64,000 nt of DNA from SM1-73 sp964588305 (GCA_964588305.1 CAZPOP010000002.1:131898-195897); one strand, 5' to 3'; shown: positions 1 through 8,900, numbered from the stretch's first letter. Numbers and translations: made by a program. The notes: a model not told the origin generated them from the letters alone.

Positions 1-89
1 CTCTTGCAGAGTCTGAGATTTCGCTCAAAGAAACCCAAGCAGGAGCAGCTCAGGCGAAATTAAAAGAAAAAGGATCGAATGGTGGGTGA
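1..89 (+). CDS. C-terminal end of an unidentified protein (5' end outside window)
   Basis: Reading from base 3, a frame open at the window edge gives 28 residues rich in Ala, Glu, Lys and Gln and ends at a TGA at 87-89. The composition (AESEISLKETQAGAAQAKLK) looks like a soluble helical C-terminus. The other two forward frames close early or read less like protein. Nothing identifies the family. About 100 bases separate it from the promoter of the next gene. It could be a chance open frame because so little is visible. Confidence 0.4.
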   Translation, partial: LAESEISLKETQAGAAQAKLKEKGSNGG

Positions 90-190
90 CAGATCTTGAG
101 CGTTTTCTTTGCCTCCTAAGTGCCGAAAACAGATTGAAAAGATAGGGCTGGTTGCCCACGCTTACTCTTAAAAAAAAAATCTAAAAGTTC

Positions 191-219
191 TTGACATTTC
201 GAATTGGGGTCGTTATAAT
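191..219 (+). promoter_or_regulatory. Consensus sigma70-type promoter for the beta-helix surface protein
   Basis: TTGACA at 191-196 and TATAAT at 214-219 are both perfect hexamers with an ideal 17-base spacer. They lie about 75 bases upstream of the ATG at 296, leaving a leader of roughly 70 nt. A match to both consensus boxes at optimal spacing is rare by chance. It suggests strong housekeeping-sigma expression of this gene and the lipoprotein behind it. Confidence 0.75.
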
Positions 220-295
220 TACCAGGCTAAATTTGAAGAGGAGATTCTTCTCCTCCAAAGATGACATCAAACCATATAAGTGAGGGAGAGTTTCT

Positions 296-3200
296 ATGAG
301 AAAAGCAACTCTATTTTCCCTGATATTTCTTTTTGTGGGTTTCAGTTGGTTTTTAAATCCCGGCATGAAACAGGCAGAAGCCATCACCTCGGTTTACCTG
401 GTTTCGCCTTCGGACTCGGTCAAGCTCACGACTGCCGCGCCCATTTTCAAGTGGGGGGCAATCAGGGATCCGGGTTTGAAGGAATTGATCAGGAAGTATC
501 GCATAGTCGTGGCCCGGGATTATGACCTAACTGACCGGGTTTGGGACGATTCCAGCACACTTCATCCGACTGACACCATAACCTATAAAGGGCCTGATTT
601 TGAAGAGTGGGAAACCTACTACTGGAGCGTCAGGGTGCAGGTAGATTCGATAACCAGTATAGATACGACGGTGGACACGACTGGTGCAGTAATTGCCATT
701 GATACCACATTCGTCAAGTTATGGTATAAGTTTGTGAGGCCGTTCACCCTGCTGTATTCGACCGCGACATTGATTGAGATTCCCGATAGTCTCAACGGAT
801 TTCCTCAGGATCTGCAGACCATTCAGACGGGAATTAAATGGTCTACTGCTGGGGATACGGTTTTGGTCAATCCAGGAACCTACTATGAAAATATATGGTT
901 GTACAAAAAGGGCGTGATGCTGGCAAGCCGGTTTACCCGCGACGGAGATACGGCCACCATCAGAAGCACCATAATCGACGGCAGTAAATCTACTCGAGGG
1001 CAGGGTAAGGGGAGCGTGGTCTACTTCACCTCAAAGGCAGATTCCAGTTCCGGGGTGATCGGGTTTACCATAACAAACGGCACCGGGACGGAAGCCGAGG
1101 TGGGGACGGAGCTTAAGGTCAACGGGGGAGGGATATTCTGCGAGCCGAGATCCACCCCCACTATTGCCTATAACGTGATCACCCGGAACCAAGCAGCGGA
1201 TGATGGCGGCGGGATCTTCTGTAACTACGCAGCACCAAATATACTCAGAAATATCTTCATCGGAAATTCAGCTGGAGGATCAGGCGGGGCAATCCAGTGT
1301 TACTATTCCATCAAAACACTTCCCCCCGCCGTCTCAAGCCCACCCGGAAGAGAGGGAGAGGAAGATGAAGGAATCGAGGTCATGCCACAAACGACGCTTC
1401 CATCCTCCGCCGAGTCCAATTCAGAAGCGGAAGCGGGTGATTTGGAGAATTCCCTTTATCCGCGAGATGCTACCGAAGTTCTGCCGGCACTATCCTCCGA
1501 TCCTTTGGCCAAGCCGGCAGTCGGTAATCCTCCGGTGGCGATACTGGAATGGTTCGTCAGAAGAGATACCGTGGTTCAAAGGGACAAAATCCTTGTGGGC
1601 GATACCATCGTCCTTGATGGGTCCGCTTCCTATGATCCCGACAGCTTGGATGGCGATTCAATATGGCGTTATGAATGGAGAGCTGACAGGTGGCAGAGAT
1701 GTGAGAATGCGGATGACTGGAGGACTTACACTATTACATCATTCACTAATCAGAGAACGGTTGAGAAACCTGTCACGGCCGATATGGGCGGGCGCTATAA
1801 GATCTGGCTGAGGGCTGTGGATACCGAAAGATTGAATGCTACCTCGGATACAGTTTATCTGCACGTTGAGCGTCCTCCAACAGCGGAGGCGGGGGACGGC
1901 TTCGGGATTTCTCCGGGTGATACTGCCTGGCTGGACGGCTCGGGGAGCTGTGATATCAATCCGGGAGAGGATACCTTACTCGCTTTTGTTTGGACCCAGA
2001 TTGAAGGACCGGTGAGCGTTACCATTGAGAATCCAGACAGTACAAGGGCATTTTTCGTTGCCCTTGATAACTCATATCTGGGGATATACTACTTCCAACT
2101 TGAGGTAACCGGTCCTGACGGGTTCAGCTTTGATACCGTTAGAGTAGCTTGCTCCAACCAGCCTGAGGCCCTCACTTTTGACAGCCTAGCTGGATTCCAG
2201 GTTGAGGACCTCCTTCCTCTGGACGCCTCCCAATCTTCCGATCCTGACTCCGGCGATTACGTGGAAAGCTTTGAATGGAAGGGAATAAGCCATATCACCT
2301 GTCAAGACACGACGCTTCTAACCATAAACGCCGATCCGACTGAAGAAGTGCAGTATATTCCTGCCAGCAGGGGAGGGGGAATTTACAGACTCGAGCTGCG
2401 TGTGAGAGATTCATTCGGAGTGATAAGCGAACCCGATACTCTGGTAATCTCAGTCCAGCTTATTCCGACCGCTAACGCTGGGCCGGATACGGTGATCAGG
2501 CCCAGCACAAATGCTTATTTGCACGGCTCTGCCTGCGAGGTCAACTGGGATCAGCGGGACTCCTTGCGCTACTGGTGGCAGCAGAATCCTAAGGACAGCA
2601 TCATAGTGGGTTTATATGACAGCCTGGGCGCTCCAAACTCGAGAGTGGCCAACGTGAGGTTAATCACTTCAGTCTCCGGGATATTGCGCTTTGCGCTTAG
2701 AGTGACTGATCCTTACGACAGCGGCCGACCAGAGGATACGGTAAGGGTCATCGTCAATCGGTTTCCTAAAATCGACAGCATAACCCCGAACCTGGCGCAG
2801 GTCAAGTTTTCCGAAGGGGATAGCGTGGGATTAAGAGTGTTTGCTCATGACGATGACGCCGCGTTTTTCGGTGGAGAGTTGATTTACAGCTGGACCATCA
2901 AGAACTGGCCCAACTCTCCGGACCTCACCTATAAGCCTGAGGTCATAGGCTCTGACACTACTATTGCGAAGTTCGTTCCCTTGAAGCATGGCCAATATCA
3001 GTTTGAGTTAGTGGTGCATGACACTATCTCCAAGAATTACCAAGATCCTTCCGTGGATCCCAGTTTCAATATCAGGACGGTTACGGTCAGGGTCGACACC
3101 ACTGTGGCCTATCCTTTGATAATGGAAAACTTGATCTCGTCCAACACCGCCGGCTTAAAGGGTGGGGGTATCGACTGTTTCCAAAGTTCACCGGATATAG

Positions 3201-4558
3201 TCAACAACATTTTTTACAGCAATAGGAGCGCTTCCTCAGGCGGGGCCATATGTTCCCGATTCCTCTCCTACCCCTATATCGAGCGTAACATCTTCTTCGG
3301 CAATACGTCCAGTGATTCTACGGGCGGCGGTATTGCCGATTTGCAGGCGGAGTTCTCTCCGGCGGCCAGCATTGGATTCAGGTCGAAAACCGAGGCTTTA
3401 ACCAATGATTTTTGGGACAATGCGGGAGGAGATTTCTATCAACGTCCGGCAAACACTTCTGACAATATTTATCTGTATCCTCGTCTGATCGATCCTGAAT
3501 ATGGAGACTTTACGCTGGATTGCAGCTCACCCTGCCTTGGCGATTCCATAGGATTATTGCTGTGGTTATATCCCGGATCGTGCGAGACGGCTCCGCCGGT
3601 AACCATGATTTCATTATCTTTGTTTCAGAACCCGGTAGCCACTGCCGTGGCAGACTTTTTGATCAATACGGATGCTCCTTTGAAAGCTCCACCGGCGGGA
3701 TACGTCACCATGGGAGTCAATTCGCCGGCTCCGGTCAATTTCGCCAGCATCTCCCCCACCACCTTCAGGGGGAGTTTTGTCTTCACCGGGAGCGATACGG
3801 CGCACATATCCGTTTTTGCCAGCTCAGTTCAGGAGCAGGATACTTCCATTGTCCGTGACTTTGCGGTCCAGCTGATCGGGGCGGGCAAGATCGGCAAACT
3901 GACGAGCCACGATAACCAGCTTGCCGTTTTGTTCCCGCGAGAGGCGGTAAAGGGCGACATCTATGCAACCTGCATACCGGTCTCAGACGATGTGCGATAC
4001 AGTTTTGCCGATGATCAAGACAAGGTGGCTTTAGGAGAGGCCTATCAATTGGGTCCGCTCCTAGACTTCCAGAAAGAATTGACCGTCAGCTTTCCCCTTG
4101 GTGGCCAAGATTTGGCCGAAAGGGATAAAAGCTTATTCTCCATCTACCGATATGAAAAAGACGGTTGGGAGAAGCAGTCATGCTTTCTGGATGGAAACTC
4201 AGTGTGTGCCAGGGTAAGCAGGTTAGGAGTTTTCAGATTGATTTATGATGCCGACCAGGAACAGCTCGCCGCAATTCCAAGAACCTACCAGCTTTTCCAG
4301 AACTATCCCAACCCCTTCAACCCTCAGACCTTGATAAAATATGATCTGCCTCACCCGGGCCACGTCAATATAACGGTTTACAACATCCTGGGTCAAAAGG
4401 TAAAGGTCTTGGTGGATGAGGATCAAAGGGCAGGCCACAGGTCCGTGAATTGGGATGGAACAGATGATAGAGGAGAAGATGCGGCCTCAGGCATTTACTT
4501 TTATAAGATAGACACTGCCGAATTTGAAAAGACCAATAAGATGGTCCTTTTGAAATAG
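296..4558 (+). CDS. Giant secreted beta-helix / PKD-like surface protein with T9SS-type C-terminal tail
   Basis: This 1420-residue exported protein starts at an ATG preceded by GAGGGAGAG. Residues 1-29 form a signal peptide. Residues 30-160 resemble a fibronectin-type module. Residues 175-335 are right-handed beta-helix coils with GGGIFC and NVITRN signatures. A Pro/Ser/Glu-rich linker follows, then a long stretch of PKD/Ig-like repeats (for example DGSASYDPDS, DASQSSDPDSGD), and from about residue 936 the beta-helix coils resume. The last 90 residues form a FlgD-like sorting domain (QNYPNPFNP, NILGQKVKVLVDE, GIYFYKI, KMVLLK). It is probably outer-membrane attached or released; a polysaccharide or adhesive target is inference. 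It is followed after 35 bases by a TPR lipoprotein, likely in the same transcript. No catalytic residues are recognisable. Confidence 0.85.
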   Translation: MRKATLFSLIFLFVGFSWFLNPGMKQAEAITSVYLVSPSDSVKLTTAAPIFKWGAIRDPGLKELIRKYRIVVARDYDLTDRVWDDSSTLHPTDTITYKGPDFEEWETYYWSVRVQVDSITSIDTTVDTTGAVIAIDTTFVKLWYKFVRPFTLLYSTATLIEIPDSLNGFPQDLQTIQTGIKWSTAGDTVLVNPGTYYENIWLYKKGVMLASRFTRDGDTATIRSTIIDGSKSTRGQGKGSVVYFTSKADSSSGVIGFTITNGTGTEAEVGTELKVNGGGIFCEPRSTPTIAYNVITRNQAADDGGGIFCNYAAPNILRNIFIGNSAGGSGGAIQCYYSIKTLPPAVSSPPGREGEEDEGIEVMPQTTLPSSAESNSEAEAGDLENSLYPRDATEVLPALSSDPLAKPAVGNPPVAILEWFVRRDTVVQRDKILVGDTIVLDGSASYDPDSLDGDSIWRYEWRADRWQRCENADDWRTYTITSFTNQRTVEKPVTADMGGRYKIWLRAVDTERLNATSDTVYLHVERPPTAEAGDGFGISPGDTAWLDGSGSCDINPGEDTLLAFVWTQIEGPVSVTIENPDSTRAFFVALDNSYLGIYYFQLEVTGPDGFSFDTVRVACSNQPEALTFDSLAGFQVEDLLPLDASQSSDPDSGDYVESFEWKGISHITCQDTTLLTINADPTEEVQYIPASRGGGIYRLELRVRDSFGVISEPDTLVISVQLIPTANAGPDTVIRPSTNAYLHGSACEVNWDQRDSLRYWWQQNPKDSIIVGLYDSLGAPNSRVANVRLITSVSGILRFALRVTDPYDSGRPEDTVRVIVNRFPKIDSITPNLAQVKFSEGDSVGLRVFAHDDDAAFFGGELIYSWTIKNWPNSPDLTYKPEVIGSDTTIAKFVPLKHGQYQFELVVHDTISKNYQDPSVDPSFNIRTVTVRVDTTVAYPLIMENLISSNTAGLKGGGIDCFQSSPDIVNNIFYSNRSASSGGAICSRFLSYPYIERNIFFGNTSSDSTGGGIADLQAEFSPAASIGFRSKTEALTNDFWDNAGGDFYQRPANTSDNIYLYPRLIDPEYGDFTLDCSSPCLGDSIGLLLWLYPGSCETAPPVTMISLSLFQNPVATAVADFLINTDAPLKAPPAGYVTMGVNSPAPVNFASISPTTFRGSFVFTGSDTAHISVFASSVQEQDTSIVRDFAVQLIGAGKIGKLTSHDNQLAVLFPREAVKGDIYATCIPVSDDVRYSFADDQDKVALGEAYQLGPLLDFQKELTVSFPLGGQDLAERDKSLFSIYRYEKDGWEKQSCFLDGNSVCARVSRLGVFRLIYDADQEQLAAIPRTYQLFQNYPNPFNPQTLIKYDLPHPGHVNITVYNILGQKVKVLVDEDQRAGHRSVNWDGTDDRGEDAASGIYFYKIDTAEFEKTNKMVLLK

Positions 4559-4593
4559 ATCAAGGGTCAACGGATTAAGTAAAGGAGATTAAA

Positions 4594-5199
4594 ATGCAAA
4601 AGAGATGGTTTATTCTGATTGCGCTTTTGACGGGAACACTCCTTTTTTCCTTAAGCTGTGAGGAAAAGGGAGTAGAAAGGGTTACCGCAAGTGAATTGAT
4701 TGAGAAGGGATGGCAGAAATTCGAGGCTGGTAACTTTGTCAGTGCGGAATCAGACTTCACCGCGGCGTTGAGCATTTCCACCAATGCCACCGATTCCAGC
4801 GGTACCTTCCTGGGATTGGGCTGGACGCAGCTGAGGCAAATCCAGGCGGGGCTGGCGGAAAACAGCTTCGTTGAATATCTCAGCCGTGGCCCTGGGAGAA
4901 ATGATGGCAGAGCGGGGCTTGCCTTAGCCTATTGGGCGCAAGGAAAGTTCCAGAGCGCAATTGATACCGCCAATGCGGTGCTATCCTCCGATGCTTCGTG
5001 GGCCTTTGGTCATGACGGCTCCATAAACTGCTTAGACCTGGGTCTTCTCTTGGCACAAAGTTACTATTCTCTGGCCGATTACAGCGCAAGTTTGAATGCC
5101 GTCCGGCAATACTTCGACTCTGGCTTCAATGCCGATACCGATACCGCTGAGGGAAGAACAGAGTTGGCAGACAAGATAGAGAGCTTGTGGACAGGTTGA
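4594..5199 (+). CDS. TPR-containing lipoprotein
   Basis: This is a 201-residue protein with a lipoprotein signal peptide and a lipobox around LSLSC, so acylation at about Cys22 is expected. The rest has tetratricopeptide-like helices (GWQKFEAGNFVSAESDFTAAL, and LAYWAQGKFQSAIDTANAVL near residue 110), as in periplasmic scaffolds. AAGGAGATT sits just before the ATG. The 35-base gap after the beta-helix protein and the terminator behind it indicate a two-gene transcript. A role in assembling or presenting the upstream surface protein is plausible but only inferred from position. Confidence 0.75.
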   Translation: MQKRWFILIALLTGTLLFSLSCEEKGVERVTASELIEKGWQKFEAGNFVSAESDFTAALSISTNATDSSGTFLGLGWTQLRQIQAGLAENSFVEYLSRGPGRNDGRAGLALAYWAQGKFQSAIDTANAVLSSDASWAFGHDGSINCLDLGLLLAQSYYSLADYSASLNAVRQYFDSGFNADTDTAEGRTELADKIESLWTG

Positions 5200-5231
5200 G
5201 AGACTAGTTCTGTCACTTGCAGAAAAGATGG

Positions 5232-5277
5232 ATAGGGGTTTTGGGTTTTGAGTCTTGACTCTTGCCCCTATTTTTTT
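5232..5277 (+). terminator. Rho-independent terminator after the lipoprotein gene
   Basis: ATAGGGG at 5232-5238 pairs with CCCCTAT at 5265-5271. An inner GAGTC/GACTC hairpin sits in the loop, and a run of seven T follows (5271-5277). It closes the 296-5199 transcription unit. Confidence 0.65.
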
Positions 5278-5925
5278 GATCCTGAGAAGATAACCCCCTC
5301 CTGACGAGAGCGTCAGTGCGCTACATAAGAAAGATGCATCCGAGACAAAGTTTCAGATTCCTCCGGTATGGCGAATCATCGGCTTCCTCCATCCGTCAAC
5401 CTTAAAACTCCCATGAACGGAACAACCGGATTCCGGCTCCCCGGCGCAGTTGCCTGATGTTTCGTCTTCATTTTGGAATAATACTTCAATCATATCTACA
5501 CCAGTTCCAAGAATATCAAGGATTCATACTCATTGGGGGCGAATCAGGATACCAACGGAAAAACCGCCTGTGAGATGGTGAATCCACGGTCGTTTCATCC
5601 CCAACAGGTGCTGCTTGCTGAAAAGGTGTAACAAATTCGGACGCTCGTAGCAATATTGTTACCAGGCTTGAATTGTGATTTTTACAACGCTTGACAAACA
5701 AAAGACTTAGTCGCTGTAACATCAGCGTTACGCTTTTTCGGAGCGTTTTTCACTCAAATCGTGGCCCAGTCCATAATCCCTTATAAACAAAGGGGATTCA
5801 GCGAAGCAGGAGACAACGGGAAATTGGGCATGGGAATTGCTGTTCAAATCCTGAGCAAGGAATGAGCGAAGAATGTAACAAATCTATGACAGGAAAAGCA
5901 TTGCTCGAAGAGGCTTTGAACGAAG
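5278..5925. other. Intergenic stretch without a convincing gene
   Basis: About 650 bases with only short, composition-poor open frames. A weak hairpin (ACGCT/AGCGT followed by T) lies near 5731-5753, and a short GTAAC/GTTAC inverted repeat lies near 5717-5728. I see no RNA gene or repeat family that I can name. Confidence 0.5.
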
Positions 5926-6288
5926 ATGACAATAAAGGAGTTGCAGGACCAGATTGTGGAGGCTGCACTTGAAGTCCACAAGAACATGGGTTTGGGTTTT
6001 CAGGAGTCTGCCTATAGTCAGGCTTTAGCAGTTGAACTTGACTTAAGAAAAATCGCATATGAGAGAAAAAAGAACATAAAGTTGTCATATAAGGGGAGTG
6101 TGGCTGGGGAATACACCTTGGAATTTGTGGTAGACGGAAAAATCATCGCAATGGTCAAAGCGGGTGAGCCTCTAAATGATGTGGACGAATCCAAGATGCG
6201 AAGCTTTCTGAAGGCTACAAAACTCAACATGGGAATGATCTTGGATTTCGGGAAGGAAACTCTGGAGATAAAGAATGTGATGAGGTAG
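5926..6288 (+). CDS. GxxExxY family protein (PD-(D/E)XK fold, degenerate active site)
   Basis: This 120-residue protein belongs to the GxxExxY family: residues 7-30 read IVEAALEVHKNMGLGFQESAY, containing the name-giving G-x-x-E-x-x-Y motif, followed by AVELDLRKIAYERKK and LKATKLNMGMILDFG. Relatives carry a nuclease-like D...ExK core (DLLV...VELK). Here the aligned positions read E...MVK, so the first acid is changed to Glu and the second is replaced by Met, while the Lys remains. The usual E-A-Q motif further on is E-S-K. Cleavage activity is therefore doubtful. No clear ribosome site precedes the ATG. Function in the family is not settled. Confidence 0.75.
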   Translation: MTIKELQDQIVEAALEVHKNMGLGFQESAYSQALAVELDLRKIAYERKKNIKLSYKGSVAGEYTLEFVVDGKIIAMVKAGEPLNDVDESKMRSFLKATKLNMGMILDFGKETLEIKNVMR

Positions 6289-6346
6289 AAGGTACGGGCA
6301 CACCTGATGCAAACCCTAACCCAATGAGTGGAAGGAGGTGAACAAG

Positions 6347-6436
6347 TTGCCAGCCAAGAAGAAGAAAACAGTTAAGAAGACAGCCAAGAAAAAGACAACT
6401 AAGAAGAAAACCACAAAGAAGAAGAAGAAAAAGTAG
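6347..6436 (+). CDS. 29-residue lysine-rich histone-H1-like basic peptide
   Basis: This short frame starts at TTG after a near-perfect ribosome site (AAGGAGGTGA, 6332-6341) with 8 bases between AGGAGG and the start. It reads MPAKKKKTVKK, then alternating AKKK/TTKKK, ending in six Lys and TAG. About two thirds of the residues are Lys and the rest are Thr, Ala, Val and Pro, like the tail of bacterial histone-H1-type DNA-binding proteins. A strong terminator follows 38 bases later, so it looks like its own small transcript. A GTG at 6338 in frame would lie inside the ribosome site and is less likely. A nucleoid or RNA-binding role is inference. Confidence 0.65.
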   Translation: MPAKKKKTVKKTAKKKTTKKKTTKKKKKK

Positions 6437-6473
6437 AAGTAGACATCCAAGCTTGTCTTTTGCAGTAAAAGAG

Positions 6474-6508
6474 ATCCCTTCACTTATGGTGAGGGGATTT
6501 TCTTTTTT
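6474..6508 (+). terminator. Rho-independent terminator after the lysine-rich peptide gene
   Basis: ATCCCTTCAC (6474-6483) pairs with GTGAGGGGAT (6489-6498), with one G-U pair and a 5-base loop. TTTTCTTTTTT follows. Confidence 0.8.
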
Positions 6509-6891
6509 CCGGACATTGCCAAAAAAGTCCAGGAAAGAGACTTGCAGGGTGATAACACAGAATAACAAAGCAGAAGTGGAAAGCCGCCTTCCGCCGTACC
6601 TATGCTCCGCGATTCTATGAAGGAATCAGCTCGAGAGTAAAAGTGCGGGATCCTGGTGCCATCCGTGGAGCGGGTGCAAGGAGGTCAGAATTCTAAATGC
6701 TCAAATCCGTGGTTCATAGGTTCTGGTTCGAACTGGGAATCATTGGACAAGCGCTGCGCCCCCGAGGAGGCTGACAAATCGCCAGTCCCCTCTATACTTT
6801 TTTTGGTTGACAAACCTGTGAGAATACTTATCCTTCACTTGATTTTTTGTGAGCGCATGAAGTGTCCGGATCGCACGGAAGGCTGCTGCCC
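6509..6891. other. Intergenic region upstream of the PTS genes
   Basis: About 380 bases with no persuasive coding frame. The only signal I can support is a promoter-like pair near its end, listed separately. A TTCGAAC string near 6727 is not part of a tRNA cloverleaf. Confidence 0.4.
6807..6834 (+). promoter_or_regulatory. Possible sigma70-type promoter for the PTS genes
   Basis: TTGACA at 6807-6812 is followed after 16 bases by TATCCT at 6829-6834, about 55 bases before the proposed IIC start. The -35 box is perfect and the -10 box is imperfect. Confidence 0.4.
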
Positions 6892-7578
6892 ATGGTAGAA
6901 GGGATCATCTTGGTGACTATATTCGGGGGGCTGGCTGCTTTGGACAGGACCGAGGCTTACCAGACGATGCTCTCCCAGCCCCTGGTCATCGGGTTGATAG
7001 TGGGTTTGATTCTGAAGGATATTCAGGCAGGCATAAAGATCGGAATCCTACTCCAGCTTATCTACCTGTGGGTCCTGCCCATTGGAAGCGCTGTTTTCCC
7101 GGATCCTGCTATAGGGGGAACCGTGGGCACCTTTGGCTTCATTGCTCTTCTAAGATCCTTCCCTGATAGATCCTCCACGGTTTTGTTTTTCACCCTCGTT
7201 TACACCGCAGCCTTCACGTTGTTTGCCGGCTGGACTCTGATAAAACAAAGGGAGCTTAACCTGAAACTGATCCGAAAAGCCGATTTCTATGCTAAAGAAG
7301 CCCAAACTTCAAAGATCAAGACCCTCTTCCGGTGGGGGCTTCTTGGTTCCTTCGCCAGGGGGATCATCCTGACCGGTTTGGGAATCCTGGGTGTTTTCAT
7401 TTTGATTAAACCGGTTATAGGACTCTCTGCCTTTCTCCCGGATCGTTATCTTGACGGCCTTGAGATTCCTCTCCTGGGATTTGGGATTGGGACCATGTTT
7501 CACTTTTTCGGGAAAAGAAAGAACCTTGCGTGGTTGGGTGTGGGTTTAGCTTTGGGAGTCGTTTTCATTTTTGTTTAG
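6892..7578 (+). CDS. PTS mannose/fructose/sorbose-family IIC membrane component
   Basis: This 228-residue polytopic membrane protein matches the EIIC component of mannose-family phosphotransferase systems. The opening GIILVTIFGGLAALDRTEA and the following LVIGLIVGLILKDIQAGIKIG with the LPIGSAVFPDPA segment are characteristic. EIIC and EIID together form the sugar channel, and phosphate comes from IIA/IIB. I chose the ATG at 6892 because GGAAGG lies 9 bases upstream; a GTG at 6862 would add ten polar residues. It is shorter than the usual ~260 residues. IID follows 58 bases downstream. No IIA, IIB, HPr or enzyme I gene is present nearby, so the sugar is unknown. Confidence 0.85.
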   Translation: MVEGIILVTIFGGLAALDRTEAYQTMLSQPLVIGLIVGLILKDIQAGIKIGILLQLIYLWVLPIGSAVFPDPAIGGTVGTFGFIALLRSFPDRSSTVLFFTLVYTAAFTLFAGWTLIKQRELNLKLIRKADFYAKEAQTSKIKTLFRWGLLGSFARGIILTGLGILGVFILIKPVIGLSAFLPDRYLDGLEIPLLGFGIGTMFHFFGKRKNLAWLGVGLALGVVFIFV

Positions 7579-7636
7579 GGGTTTACTGCACGGACAATGT
7601 TGGATAGAAGTCCGCTCTGAGTGAGGATTTTCACGT

Positions 7637-8374
7637 ATGGAGAAAATCTCAAGACTTGATCTTTTAAGATTGTACCTACGATCCTTTTTCGTCCAGACTG
7701 GTTGGAATTTCGAGAGAATGATGGCCTTCGGATTCACCTGGATTCTTCTTCCTCTTATGGAAAAGTTGTGTCCAGCCAAAGAGGAAAAGGAAAAGTTCTT
7801 AAGGAGGCATCTTTCCTCCTTCAATGCCAATCCCTATCTGGCTACCTATGCTGTGGGAGCAGTAGCCAAGTTGGAAGAGACCCGGGTTTCCTCGGAAAAG
7901 ATCAGCAGATTCAGGGATTCCCTGAGGGGTCCTCTGGGGGCTCTGGGGGATAATCTGATATGGGTGAACGTAAGATCGGCTCTTCTGATCTTGGGAATAA
8001 TCCTGGCCTCAACCGTTGGCGCGCTTGGAGTCGTTGTCTTCTGGCTTCTCTACAACATTTATCAGGTCTATCTTCGGGGGCGGGGGCTTACTAAGGGATA
8101 TGCTCTGGGCTCAAACGTAGCCTCTGACCTTCGATCCCGGTACTATCCCCAGATGATCAAATGGATCAGCCGGATGGGTGCAGTTTTTCTGGGACTCTTT
8201 TTTCTGTTGAAATTGAATGACAGGATTTCGGAAGGGGCGGAGAATCCAATTGTTTTTGTCGTCATAGTTTTTCTCTCAATCTTAGGATTCAGAAAAAACA
8301 TCAATCCCAATTACGTATTATTAGCCGGCGTTTTGTTTTATCTTTTGGCAAGATGGACAATCCTTTTGGTCTGA
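7637..8374 (+). CDS. PTS mannose/fructose/sorbose-family IID membrane component
   Basis: This 245-residue partner of the preceding IIC has the diagnostic IID opening: LRLYLRSFFVQTGWNFERMMAF (about residues 9-30), then RRHLSSFNANPYLATYAVGAV. Later segments LGDNLIWVNVRSALLILG and three to four hydrophobic helices at the C-terminal end fit the family, though it is shorter than the typical 270-300 residues. GTGAGGATT precedes the ATG. The IIC-IID order and same strand support co-transcription. Confidence 0.85.
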   Translation: MEKISRLDLLRLYLRSFFVQTGWNFERMMAFGFTWILLPLMEKLCPAKEEKEKFLRRHLSSFNANPYLATYAVGAVAKLEETRVSSEKISRFRDSLRGPLGALGDNLIWVNVRSALLILGIILASTVGALGVVVFWLLYNIYQVYLRGRGLTKGYALGSNVASDLRSRYYPQMIKWISRMGAVFLGLFFLLKLNDRISEGAENPIVFVVIVFLSILGFRKNINPNYVLLAGVLFYLLARWTILLV

Positions 8375-8389
8375 CCTGTCTTCCTTGTT

Positions 8390-8836
8390 ATGCCAATTTC
8401 GATCCAGAACCGAAAAGAACATATGCTTAGGCAAACCATACAGAAGCTATTCTCTTTCAAATTAATTGCCCTGCTTTATGCGGCCCTGATTGTCGTGATT
8501 TCCAGTCTACCCAAGATTACCCCTCCTCCTCTGGGATTTCGGTTTGAGGACAAGGTCTATCATTTTGCAGAATACTCAATATTCTCCTTTCTCTTGTTCT
8601 TAGCCTTTTTCAAAGCCAAAACGGATTTCTTCAGAAGGAACGTATTTATTTTCTCCTCCTTAATCGGGATAATTTTCGCCTACTCAGATGAATTCCATCA
8701 GAGGTTCGTGCCTGGAAGGTTCTACGATCTTTACGATTTCTTGGCAGACTGCCTGGGCGTGGTCCTGATTCAAGCCGTCCTGTGGATTTATCTTGAATGG
8801 AAGAGTCCTAGGGCCGTTACGAAAGATGGGCGTTGA
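8390..8836 (+). CDS. VanZ-like family membrane protein
   Basis: This 148-residue protein has about four membrane helices. It shows the VanZ signatures: a first helix ending in SSLPK, then DKVYHFAEYSIFSFLLFLAFF, then YSDEFHQRFVPGR with DFLADCLGV. VanZ-like proteins are widespread membrane proteins of mostly unknown role; the namesake gives low-level teicoplanin resistance. It starts 15 bases after IID, so it is probably read through from the PTS unit. An internal ATG at 8423 (MLRQTIQK) is an equally good start because neither has a strong ribosome site. Confidence 0.75.
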   Translation: MPISIQNRKEHMLRQTIQKLFSFKLIALLYAALIVVISSLPKITPPPLGFRFEDKVYHFAEYSIFSFLLFLAFFKAKTDFFRRNVFIFSSLIGIIFAYSDEFHQRFVPGRFYDLYDFLADCLGVVLIQAVLWIYLEWKSPRAVTKDGR

Positions 8837-8900
8837 TCCTGAAGCCTGTTTTCCAGAGGTGTTGGAGTGAATCATTCGAACGATCGATCCTCAGGCTACT

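Noticed and set aside
1200..1811. 203-residue frame inside the beta-helix gene
   Set aside because: It is a shadow frame of the 296-4558 gene with low-quality composition and no ribosome site.
5798..6088. Minus-strand frame of 96 residues over the GxxExxY gene start
   Set aside because: It overlaps a recognised family on the other strand and has composition unlike protein.
6715..6760. tRNA-like TTCGAAC string
   Set aside because: No 5-base T stem, anticodon stem or acceptor pairing can be formed around it.
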